A DNA stretch of 64,000 nucleotides from Mesostigma viride (Eukaryota > Streptophyta > Mesostigmatophyceae > Mesostigmatales > Mesostigmataceae): positions 2,298,680 through 2,362,679 of the forward strand of contig RPFO01000022.1 in the NCBI GenBank assembly GCA_009746045.1, read 5' to 3'. The position numbers and the translations under genes were made by a program. How positions within the stretch are numbered: position 1 is the first letter of the stretch; every line of letters begins with the position of its first letter. The notes under the pieces were generated by a model that was given only the letters and a program-made list of their open reading frames with translations, made no database searches and was not told where the DNA came from. This document shows, in pieces, positions 33,305-43,989 of the stretch.

Positions 33305-33550
33305 CAGCCTACTTGTACTTATTGTATTTGCACCCAAGTACATGCAGTACGTTGCACCCGCACCTATTGATCGATGCGGAGAGAGCATCCTGTGGCGCCT
33401 GCCCACTCGTGGCAGTGAGATCGAAGCTAGTGCAAGCAAGTCGAGGGCGCCGTCCCTCTACACTAGAGCTCCTCCTCGTTGTGTATAGGGGTTGTGAGGT
33501 TCCTTTACTTTGTACTGGCATCCAAGTAACGCAGTCACATGCATGCTAAA
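33305..33550 (+). repeat. dispersed repeat family X, copy 2
   Basis: It matches 26640-26895 in order: TTGCACCC, GGAGAGAGC, CCTGCCCACT, GGCAGTGAGA, GGGCGCC, TTGTGTATAGG, GTTCCTTTACT, and a degraded GTAACGCAGTCAC hairpin end. Confidence 0.7.
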
Positions 33551-33666
33551 TCATCGATTTATTAAAAACTCAGTCTATTGCCGGCCGGCAAGCAAGGCGT
33601 ATTGCAGCTAGGCTGACAATGCATACGCCCCTCGGTGTGCGGATGGCTCCCTGATGCGTGCAGCCA

Positions 33667-33714
33667 TGGTCCGGATTCTCCCGATTTCTGGCCTGCACTG
33701 GTTGTCTCCTTGAT
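33667..33714 (+). mobile_element. 48-bp micro-insertion with 13-bp TSD
   Basis: It is flanked by ATGCGTGCAGCCA (33654-33666) and ATGCATGCAGCCA (33715-33727), one mismatch. The insert starts TGGTCCGGATTCTCCCG and ends GGTTGTCTCCTTGAT. Confidence 0.8.
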
Positions 33715-33727
33715 ATGCATGCAGCCA

Positions 33728-34628
33728 ACCCGCGGTCAGCACAGTGCCTAATTGATGCCCTTGAATGCCAATTAGTATTGAGATGGCCCGGTGTGCAGAC
33801 TGTGCTCACTGCAGATCAACCGATACGTACGTGGCATGCCAAAGCTTTTGCATGACATGTGTCAGTTGTCCATAACAAGAAAGCGCTGTACATGCTTGCT
33901 AGTCACAAGTACATGAGCAAATTACTTATAAATGTGTTCTTCCATGAATGTCCCATGCCTATCAACATCGCCTATTCAGTCTTGTACCAATGCCTAAAGC
34001 AAAATAATAAAAGACTCTTTGTTTACAGAACAGAGTCACCAAAGAGGTTGTAGTTATTGGAAGAAATAGAACGAATGCAGTCACCATACTTCAGCCTGAT
34101 CGCAATAACGCATGTTTTTCCACTCAACTGTATTCAAGACAGCTGGTCATTAAATTATTAAGGAAAATTGGAAACTATGGAACAACCAGCAGAGGCCTGG
34201 AAGCACAACAGCTTTGGCCGCAGGAAGCTCCAGCCTATCTGGGTGACAGCAGGGTCGGAGCATACCGCGTGAAACGTGCTGCTGTCTTTTGACTGTACTT
34301 TACACTGCAGCGCCATTTTCACCAGCTGACAACCAGGACAGATTTGCCGATGGCACCTTGCAACGAGGTACCGGAGGATTCAGGGCAAAGGGCATTAATA
34401 GACAGCATTTTAGCCGAAATGCGAGCCTCGCCATATACTCGTCGACCAGCTTGCCCGTCAACATCTGAATTGGACGTGCGAACTGGGAGGAGATGCATTT
34501 TCATCCATTCCACAAATTCCGGTCAAGATAAGGGTGCAGTTATGCATACGAAGGCGACGCGCCCCTGGAACGCCCATGTGGAGGCCACCCTTGACCTGCG
34601 AATGCCTTGAACGTATGACTTGCGGCTT
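33728..34628. other. 3' flank of the uS17 gene
   Basis: No other gene is seen. On the minus strand, TGTAA at 34304-34300 is a plausible polyadenylation signal about 325 bp after the uS17 stop. Another lies near 34022. Confidence 0.45.
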
Positions 34629-35060
34629 TTAAAAATTCAACGTGGGCTCAAGCTCTCCAGGGACAGCCGTAACCGCCGCCTTTGGCGTGCGGCGGATAAT
34701 TTCAACAAGCTCAAACCGCTTCGTTTTGCTCTTTGGGGCGGTCGCCTTGATAGACACGAAATCCCCAACTTCGCACTGATCCGTCTCATCATGAGTAGGG
34801 TACCTCTTTGAGCTCCGGACGTTTTTCTTATACCTCGGGTGCATGTAAACACGGGAGACCTCAACGATCGCCGTCTTTGACGGTGCGGTCGACACCACCG
34901 TGCCCTCCAAGTACTTCATAATGGTAACCCTTTGGCATGTCGTTGCCGGCTGTTTGCTAAGGACAGTGGCGTTGATTTTCTCCCCGGCAAACGACTTCGC
35001 AGACAGATCGACTCCGCGGCAAATGAATGGGCTTGAAGCGGCCATCGCAATGCTAGCCAT
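34629..35060 (-). CDS. plastid 30S ribosomal protein uS17 (nuclear-encoded)
   Basis: Single-exon gene, 143 residues from ATG at 35060. The N-terminus MASIAMAASSPF with many Ser/Ala and few acidic residues fits a chloroplast transit peptide of about 50 residues. The mature part is a bacterial-type S17 OB-fold: KYLEGTVVSTAPSKTAIVEV, HPRYKKNVR, THDETDQCEVGDFVSI and SKTKRFELVEII, covering the full usual domain. It binds 16S rRNA in the plastid small subunit. The Pro/Tyr-rich HPRYKKNVR segment is closer to plastid than mitochondrial forms in my reading, but mitochondrial targeting is not excluded. It is divergent to MNS1. Confidence 0.92.
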   Translation of the reverse strand: MASIAMAASSPFICRGVDLSAKSFAGEKINATVLSKQPATTCQRVTIMKYLEGTVVSTAPSKTAIVEVSRVYMHPRYKKNVRSSKRYPTHDETDQCEVGDFVSIKATAPKSKTKRFELVEIIRRTPKAAVTAVPGELEPTLNF

Positions 35061-35786
35061 TGTGACAATTGAATTCCTGGCGGCTGTGCTCAACAACCAG
35101 CAGCGAGGCGATGGTGGCCGAGCTATGGATACAAGCCAACCGGATATGTCTGTGACTGCGCTCGAGAAGGCCGTCCGAGGCCGGTCCTACAAGACAAACT
35201 TAAGAATGGGGATGGAGTTAACTTAAGGTTGAATAGGGTATTTCAGGGCGTACGGCAGGGACTTTGCACCGTAAGAGCATAGCCCCAAGGTTCCGGGCCC
35301 GAACGAGTTCTATTCCTGGGCACCGAGCTGTCGAGCACTGGGCAATGGGCATTGACTGCTGACGGATTTTTGCTACTGTAGTGGATTATTGCATTATAGC
35401 GCTACCTGTATGGCAAATTTGGCCAAGGCTATGGCAAACTAGTTCTAGTGGGTATTGCTTCGCGTTTGTACCCGAAATATTTTATCAAGGCCGTAAGCTT
35501 TTGTTTGGGTCGCTTACCTGCTACCGTCACGGCCGTGGTTGGATACAGCGATCCTAACAATGGTCAGTGCCCAGCTAATTACGGTTGGGCAGTGATGTTA
35601 GCATCATAAATTTGTTATTGCCAACTCTCTAGGATTTTGTCTAGAATTCGTTATCTCTATTCATATGATCGGCTAGCATGGCATTATGGCTATTGTATTT
35701 CTGCTGCACATGCATGGATAGCAGCTTGCCAGTATTGATGCATCCGACTGAAAAGTGTTTGTTCACGCCCATGTTGCCATCCGCAG
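35061..35786. promoter_or_regulatory. divergent region between uS17 and MNS1
   Basis: It contains both promoters, the 5' UTRs and the unresolved first exon of the MNS1 gene. A possible one-codon start exon is ATG at 35560-35562 followed directly by the donor-like GTCAGT. This is only a candidate. Confidence 0.4.
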
Positions 35787-38700
35787 GCATTTAACGCCAG
35801 CAGACGCGGGGGGCTAGCCAACCGTAAGTTGCCATACATCTCCTCTCCCGGATGCTGTCTCCAAAATAAGCGTGGCTTGTACTTTATTGCCCTGCCTGTG
35901 CTTCGATAAGCTGACCACGGTTCCATCCATTCCGGCTGTTCTGGCCTTTCCCTTCTCGTCTTTCAAGAGCGATATGCTGCTTTATGCGCCTTGTTCGTGT
36001 GCGTCCCGCGTGCAATCGACATGCAATCCTCTGCCACTTACTGCCAAAACTTTTTGTCTGCCAATGTCGCGCTCGACCATACCCCACTACTTGCGAGCAG
36101 GACAAAATGCGATGGTGGAAAGGCGCCGGGAAGAGGAGGACAGGCGAACAGCGTTGGAATCGTAAGTCGTGTTGCTGTCGGTGTGCTGCCTAAACCTTGC
36201 ATTTCAACTCACATGCCTCCAGTGCTGATCCAGAATATTCTCAGTTGCTTGCACCATTCCATGATCCGTGTGACCGTGATGGATGCATTATGCACATCAT
36301 TCGCCTCGTTTGAGTGGACTTGCACGGTGGATGTTTGACCTCACTAACATGGCACGCACGAGCTAGCTGTGTAACAGGTCACACATTGCTCGGAATCCCT
36401 CACATTCCTGTCAACTGGCTTCATACTGGCCTCTACTAGGAAGTCCTCTCAGTCTCCCCTCACTGTATTGCCCATGCTGATCTCTACTCATATCTCGTGC
36501 TCGCTCTCTGCTGCTGTAGCCTTATGCCAGTATTCATCCCAGTTACTCCCCAACCGGAAACTGGTTGTTCCATGGAAATTTTCCAACTTTATCCAGGAAC
36601 CGTTAAGCCCCCAAGCACATCCCTGTTGTCTTCTGAGTGGTCTTGGACACTATGCATGAAATGCTCACCCCGAATAAACGCATGCTGTCCCAAGGCAGGC
36701 TGCCCCACAAAAACGTGTCCAAACCTGTCCAGGAACCTCTTTCCCCCTAACAAAACCCTATCATCTCAGGAAACATGTCCAAACCTGTCCAGGAACCTCT
36801 TACCCCCTAACAAAACCCTATCATCGCACGAAACATGTCCAAACCTGTCCAGGAACCTCTTTCCCCCTAACAAAACCCTATCATCGCACGAAACATGTCC
36901 AAACCTGTCCAGGAACCTCTTACCCCCTAACAAAACCCTATCATCGCACGAAACATGTCCAAACCTATCCAGGAACCACTCACCTCCCCAAACAAAACCC
37001 TGCCGTCTCATGCAAACGCGTTTCCAACAGCAACCTGGCGCGCGACAAGATGGAGGGCCGGAACCAGCGGCACATGGACATGACAGAGGATGTGCGGCGC
37101 GAACGGGAGGCAAGTGCCACGCTGGTCCCCTGGCTCCCTTCACCGCTGCTCCCTTTCTCCGGGGATCCTTCGCCCCTGGCTCTTTCTTCTCCTGGCCCCT
37201 TGTGCCCGTGGTTTCCTTGTTCCTGGCTCCTTTGGCTCCTGCCTCCATGGCTGCTGTGTTTCCCTGGTCCCTTGCTGATAGGCTCCTTTCGCTCCTGGCT
37301 GCTTTCGTTCTCCCATAAAACCTTCCTCACGATTCGGGATAATTCTACACAATTGCATTCCTGCGCTCTACTGATTCCTTCTGGACTTCAGTCTGCCGAT
37401 TATTTGACTTCTGCGCGCCACCGTTGTTCATATAGTACCGGCCTGTTCTCCCCCCCATTCATAACAGTGCTGCCCTGGGTCTCTGGGTGGCTTATCGTTG
37501 TCAGGGGCATCGCCATTGGGCGGGCTTGTTGGTGCTATGGACGTATAGTCCTCGGATCTTGGTGGACGACATGAAACATCGAGTATCGGCCGCGGCTACC
37601 CCCCCCCCCCCCCCCAGCATGAGACATGGTCAGAGCGGGCAGGGACCATTCGCGCATGCACCGACACCATAACGTCAAATAATGCTCCATTCTTGAAACA
37701 CTCGCGATGCGGTTGGGTTGCAAGGCCACCATTCATTCCGTACATTGGTGGCTGCCTTGGGTAGGCTGTGCTTCGAGTCAGATGGTCAGGTGTTGCAAGG
37801 CTAATTTTTTTAAGGAGGCCTTTTGCAAGGAACGAAAGGAAATGAAAGGACAAAGGGGGCTCAGCATGTGGGTGAAGGCCATAAGACAGGTTAGGCAATG
37901 TCTGCCTGTGAAACTTTACGGCAAGGATAGTGCCGTGCATGCTCATATCGTGCCAGGCGGACAGCCTCCTGTCCTCCCAACCATATGCGTAGCTTTGTGG
38001 CATGGCATGTGCGTCCATGCAGATGACTGCCCCTAGCACACACACCATGTCTTCCCCGTGACAGTCACAGGCTTTTTCGCTGACAATCGATACAAGCCCA
38101 TCGAACAGCCAGCGATCATGCATCATCCTACGTCTCTGCGGTCACCTTGCCTCATTGACCCCAGTGCTCTCTCTCGCCTCGTGGCTCCCGCTCACCGCGG
38201 TTCCTGTGGCTCGTTCTGGTGGACCCCGGTGCGCTGTCTCGCCTTGTGGCCCCCTCTCGCGGCGGTTCGTGTGGCGCGCTCTCGGTGCCTTGTGTTGCTG
38301 CCTCGGCTCATTCTCCCTTGTGTTGCTGCCTCGGCTCATTCTCCCTTGTGTTGCTGCCTCGGCTCATTCTCCCTTGTGTTGCTGCCTCGGCTCATTCTCC
38401 CTTGTGTTGCTGCCTCGGCTCATTCTCCCTTGTGTTGCTGCCTCGGCTCATTCTCCCTTGTGTTGCTGCCTATGCTCATTCTCCCTGTGCCCACGGTGCG
38501 TCGGCTCACCCCGCACCGCTACCTGTCCTTTCAGCGTCGCGAGCGTGCTCGGGAGCAGGCGCGGCTGGAGCTCATGTACGAGGTGCAGCGCGCCCGCGAG
38601 ATGGCGGCGCAGGTGGGCGAGAAACAATTTTAACACAGCTAGGACAGATGGGACAAGTAGGAGCTTATCTATGAGGTGCAGCGTGCCCGGGAGATGGCTT

Positions 38701-41700
38701 CGCAGGTGGGCAAAGAAAGGAGAAGAGAATAGATAGGATAGAACCAGTACATCAAGTACAAATACAGCAAATCTTACAAGTACTACAAATAGATATTGAA
38801 GAAAATAGAATTGAATGAACGATTGGAAGACAAAGAGTACTTGTGAATGTATGGGTACTGTTTTGTGGCATTTCTCCCCCTCCTGTCTCCTGCCAACATT
38901 CTCCCCCTTGCTTCATCCTGCCACCACCACCCTCACAATGCCAGAGCCCCTCCCCCTTCCATAACTTCTGCCAGCGCCCCCCTCCCTGCCCTAAGGTTCC
39001 GCCATAGCCCCCTCAATTGTGTTACCGTCCACTCCGTTAATCCCCCTCCCTGACTTCCCCTCCCTTCCTTCCCCTTCCTTGAATCCCCCTCCCTTACTTA
39101 ATCCCCCTCCAATTATTCCCCTCCCTTCCTTCCCCTTCCTTGAATCCCCCTCCCTTACTTAATCCCCTTCCCTTCCTTCCCCTCCCTTGAATCCCCCTCC
39201 CTTACTTTCCCTCCCTTACTTCCGGTTCCGTGCATTCACCTCCCTGTACTCCCGCCAGTTGGCGCGCGGGGACCAGGCGCATCCCTACCCTGCACCCCCC
39301 TCCCGTCCCCTCCCGTCCCCTCCATTCCTCCCTCCATCGTTCTGCCCACACTACTCTCGACGTGCGAGAACCAGGCGATCGCCTAACTTACTCCCCACTT
39401 CTGCCATAACCCTCAAAAGAAAAGTAGTAACAGGGGCTTTAAAAAATAATATATATGCACGATTCTTTTTATCAACCCAGTCGGCGCGAGAGGACCAGGC
39501 GATTGCGTCGGAGCTCGAGCGCCGCAAGAAGGAATCGCTCCGCAACGACAAGATGGTCGCCCGCGTGGTGGCCGAGTCGGTCGAGCTGCGCGAGCTGCAG
39601 GAGAAGCTGAAAGCGGCTGAGGTGAACGCAGCGCGGCAGGCGCAGCTGGCCGAGAGCCAGGCGCTGCGCACGCAGGCGCGCACCTACGAGCGGTCGATGG
39701 ACATGGCCATGGAGGCGCAGCGAATGGAGGCGTTGCGGCTGGAGGAGGAGAGGGCGCTCGAGGAGCGGCTGAAAAAGGTGAGGGAGGGGGGGGGGCGGGG
39801 TTGAGGAGAAGTCAAGTGTTAGGGTGGATGAGGGTGGGTACGGAGGGGTAAGGAGGGGAGAGGAGGGGGGGGGGGGGAGAAGGGGAGGGGGGGAAGGGTG
39901 GATCTGGGAGGAAAGTGGGAGAAGGGGTTCAAAAGATGGCATCATGGGCGCAGTGTTTAGGGGTTCTTAGGGACCTTGGGGGGGTGGGGGGATGGGGGGA
40001 TATGAGGGGGCACGCCATGGGTGAAGAAGGCAGAGATAGAGGATCGGTTGACAGGGAGGGAGGGGGTCCACGTGGCTGGCAGGGTTGGGTACAAGTGTGC
40101 TCAGCAATTCGTTTGAGCAAGAATGATTGCAGGCACAAAGGGTAGCCTGTACAAGGAAGACGAGAACGGTTTGCTATCAACATGCGCTTAGAGGCACGGA
40201 TAGCAGATCAGAGATGTTGTCTGTGTTCCCACAAAACGTGTTGTGTGCACGTGTGGCTACCTGCCACAACCCTATTTTCCGTCCATTCATTTTGGCCTAT
40301 CCGCCACAACCCTGTCTTACCCTTCCGCCACAACCCTCTCGTTGGTTTCTCTCCTATAGCTCCCTCGACCTCACCCTTCCCACACCACCCAACCATCCAT
40401 GCATCGGCATCGCCGGGTGGAGGCTCGCTACAACCCTCGAGTGCCGTTCGGCGATCCCGGTCTGCTGCGACAGCGTCACCTTCGTATCCCTCTTGTCCAA
40501 CCACCCCGCACACACCCCACCTTAACCTGCCCATTCACCCGGTCTGCGCCTGTTTAGTCCATCACCCACCCACCCACCCACCCACCCACCCACCCACCCA
40601 CCCACCCACCCACCCACCCACCCACCCACCCACCCACCCACCCACCACCACCCACCCACCCACCCACCCACCCACCCACCCACCCACCCACCCACCCACC
40701 CACCCACCCTAACCCCCTATCTGTATTCGGCGTATACTTGTCTGCATGTGCCAGGTGGAGGCCCGCCACGTCCTGGAGGAGCAGATGGCGGAGAAAGAGG
40801 AGGCCCGCCGCGCGCTGGCGGCGGAGTACGAGCGCGAGCGTGCGGCCGTGGACGCGATCGTGCAGCGCATACAGGAGGAGGACGACCGGGACGCCGCCGC
40901 GCGCAGGTGGGGGTGTGGGGGGGGAGAGGGAAGGGGGTCATGTGCTGTAGGTGGGTGCGTCGCAAAGATGGTGACATGCCACTTTCAGGTGTGCGTGGAA
41001 GTGGGGGGGTGGGGGAGGAGGAGGTCATGGCCGCAGGCGAGGCCGGGGGCGAGAGGAGGGGATATGCCGGAGGTGTGGGTGTTGGGGGGACAAGGGGCAT
41101 GTGCAGGTGGCAGGGCGGGTAGAGGGGGGTTTTATGCCGCAGTAGGGGGCTGATGCCTGGTCGGGAGGTGGGAGGTTAATGCCTTTGGTGGGGGCAGGGG
41201 GGGAGCCTTAGGGGGAGACGAGGTGACGCCGAAAGGCGGGTGGGGTGATGTCATTGCCGAAAGGTTGCAAGGTCATGTGCTCGAAGTGGGTGGGGTGAAG
41301 TCATGTCAGGAGGTGAAGTTCTGCCAAGAGGTGGGTTAGGTGATTCTGCCATGTGGGGGTTGGGTGGTTGGGGGGAGGGGATTTGCCGCTCATGGTGGAT
41401 GGACAACGGCGGCAGATGCCTGCCAAGAGATGGGTGTGCAGTGCGTGCTGCCATCTTGTCCTCTGCACCACGCATGCCCCATGGCATGCATGATCACACA
41501 ATGAGGTGCCATGCCACCTGCATGCGAACACATGCGTGTGGTGCCTGCCGTGTGCGGGCCTTGAGGGCAGGCACATGCTGCGGTACTGAAGGAGTCACAG
41601 CCTTTGTCTCAATCCCATCCTCGTGGTCGTTCTACAGCACTGGCACTCACAAGGGCTTCTGACATGCCGGCCAAGCAAAGGCTACCCTCCACAAAGTACT

Positions 41701-43781
41701 TTTTTTTTTGGCGAAGATGCCGCACACCCTGCGGGCCACCCCGGCAACGCGGCGGCGTTGCTGCATGGAAGGTCAATCCTCCCGTAGCTAGCCGTGGTCG
41801 TTGTGGTGGAGCGGTGCTTTGTGTAACAACTTGCTGACTGCTAATGCCGTGCCCCCCACCCACAGTTAGTTGCACCCGTGCCCAGGTGGTGTGGCTGGCA
41901 TGCTTGTGTCATAGCACTCGTTCTTCTTGCCTCCATGGCAGGCATGTTGCCGCCAACGCACTGCAAATCACCACCCCGCCACGATCATCAATCGCCACCA
42001 CAATCGTGCACCTGTGCGCGACTGCTGCGACGGCTGATGCCTGAACACCTGCACCGCAATGAGGTTTGCTGACTCCTCCACGTCTTCTCCCCGCTCCGCT
42101 CCGCGAGGGTGACCCCAGGGTCTCCGGGGTCACCCTGGGCTTTTATAGCGTTCCCGCCGCCCCTTCTCCTGCCCCCTCTATGACCCTGTCCTCCACCCCC
42201 TTCTTCCGCCCTTTACTTGCCCTGCCCCCTCTTCGTCCCCTGCTCTCTTCGTCCCCTGCTCTCTTCGTCCCCTGCTCTCTTTCCCCCCCACCACACATGT
42301 ATCCCCTTTTCCCCATTCTCACATTCTCTTCTTCTTTTTCCTTATCCTCCCTGTCTTTTCTTTCTCTCCGTCAACCTCCCTGATCCCCTTTCCTCCGCAA
42401 CACCAGGCAGAAGCAGGCGGAGATGCAGCGCTTTGTGGAGACCTACTTGCGGCAGCGCGAGGCGGAGCAGGCCAAGAAGGCGGAGGCGGAGGCGGCCGAG
42501 GAGCGGCGCATCGCGGAGCACGAGCAGCGCGTGCGGCAGCGCGAGCAGCAGCTCGAGGAGGAGCGGCAGCGCAAGAAGCAGCAGGAGGCCGTGTGAGTTG
42601 TCTATAGCTGCTTGCTTCATGGTTGCTTCATACTACTATTTGTTTTCATGGGTTAGAGAATGTTGCAGCAGGCCGCGCGGGTTGTGTCAAGCGCAAGAAG
42701 CAGCCGGAGGCCACGTGAGTTGTTTACAGTTTTGTGGTTAGGGGATGTTGCAACAGGCTGCGTGCATTATTTGTAGCGCACGAAGCAGAGCCTTTTTTTC
42801 CTGGTTGTAGCATGGGTATGCCCATGGGTCTGCTCATGGCATGACTCGTGGCATACATGGCCATCCATCAGCACCACCAACTGATGTGTGCGGTGGCCAT
42901 CACATGCCCATGTGCCGTCGCCATGACTCTCTCGAGTGTGCCCTGTGGTGATGATGACTTGTGCGTGCTCATGTGCTCATGTGCTCATGTGCTCATGTGC
43001 TCATGTGCTCATGTGCTCATGTGCTCATGTGCTCATGTGCTCATGTGCTCATGTGCTCATGTGCTCATGTGCTCATGTGCTCATGTGCTCATGTGCTCAT
43101 GTGCTCATGTGCTCATGTGCTCATGTGCTCATGTGCTCATGTGCTCATGTGCTCATGTGCTCATGTGCTCATGTGCTCATGTGCTCATGTGCTCATGTGC
43201 TCATGTGCTCATGTGCTCATGTGCTCATGTGCTCATGTGCTCATGTGCTCATGTGCTCATGTGCTCATGTGCTCATGTGCTCATGTGCTCATGTGCTCAT
43301 GTGCTCATGTGCTCATGTGCTCATGTGCTCATGTGCTCATGTGCTCATGTGCTCATGTGCTCATGTGCTCATGTGCTCATGTGCTCATGTGCTCATGTGC
43401 TCATGTGCTCATGTGCTCATGTGCTCATGTGCTCATGTGCTCATGTGCTCATGTGCTCATGTGCTCATGTGCTCATGTGCTCATGTGCTCATGTGCTCAT
43501 GTGCTCATGTGCTCATGTGCTCATGTGCTCATGTGCTCATGTGCTCATGTGCTCATGTGCTCATGTGCTCATGTGCTCATGTGCTCATGTGCTCATGTGC
43601 TCATGTGCTCATGTGCTCATGTGCTCATGTGCTCATGTGCTCATGTGCTCATGTGCTCATGTGCTCATGTGCTCATGTGCTCATGTGCTCATGTGCTCAT
43701 GTGCTCATGTGCTCATGTGCTCATGTGCTCATGTGCTCATGTGCTCATGTGCTCATGTGCTCATGTGCTCATGTGCTCATG

Positions 43782-43829
<48 letters not shown>

Positions 43830-43893
43830 GGCGTGCGTGCGTGCGTGCTCATGTGCGTGCGTGCGTGCGTACGTGCGTGCGTGCGTACGTGAG

Positions 43894-43989
<96 letters not shown>

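Noticed and set aside
34629-35096. Earlier start of uS17 at 35096
   Set aside because: The codon there is TTG, not ATG. ATG 35060 begins a typical transit peptide.
36715-36990. Regular 60-bp repeats considered as a CRISPR-like array
   Set aside because: No distinct spacers, eukaryotic intron context; a plain tandem repeat.
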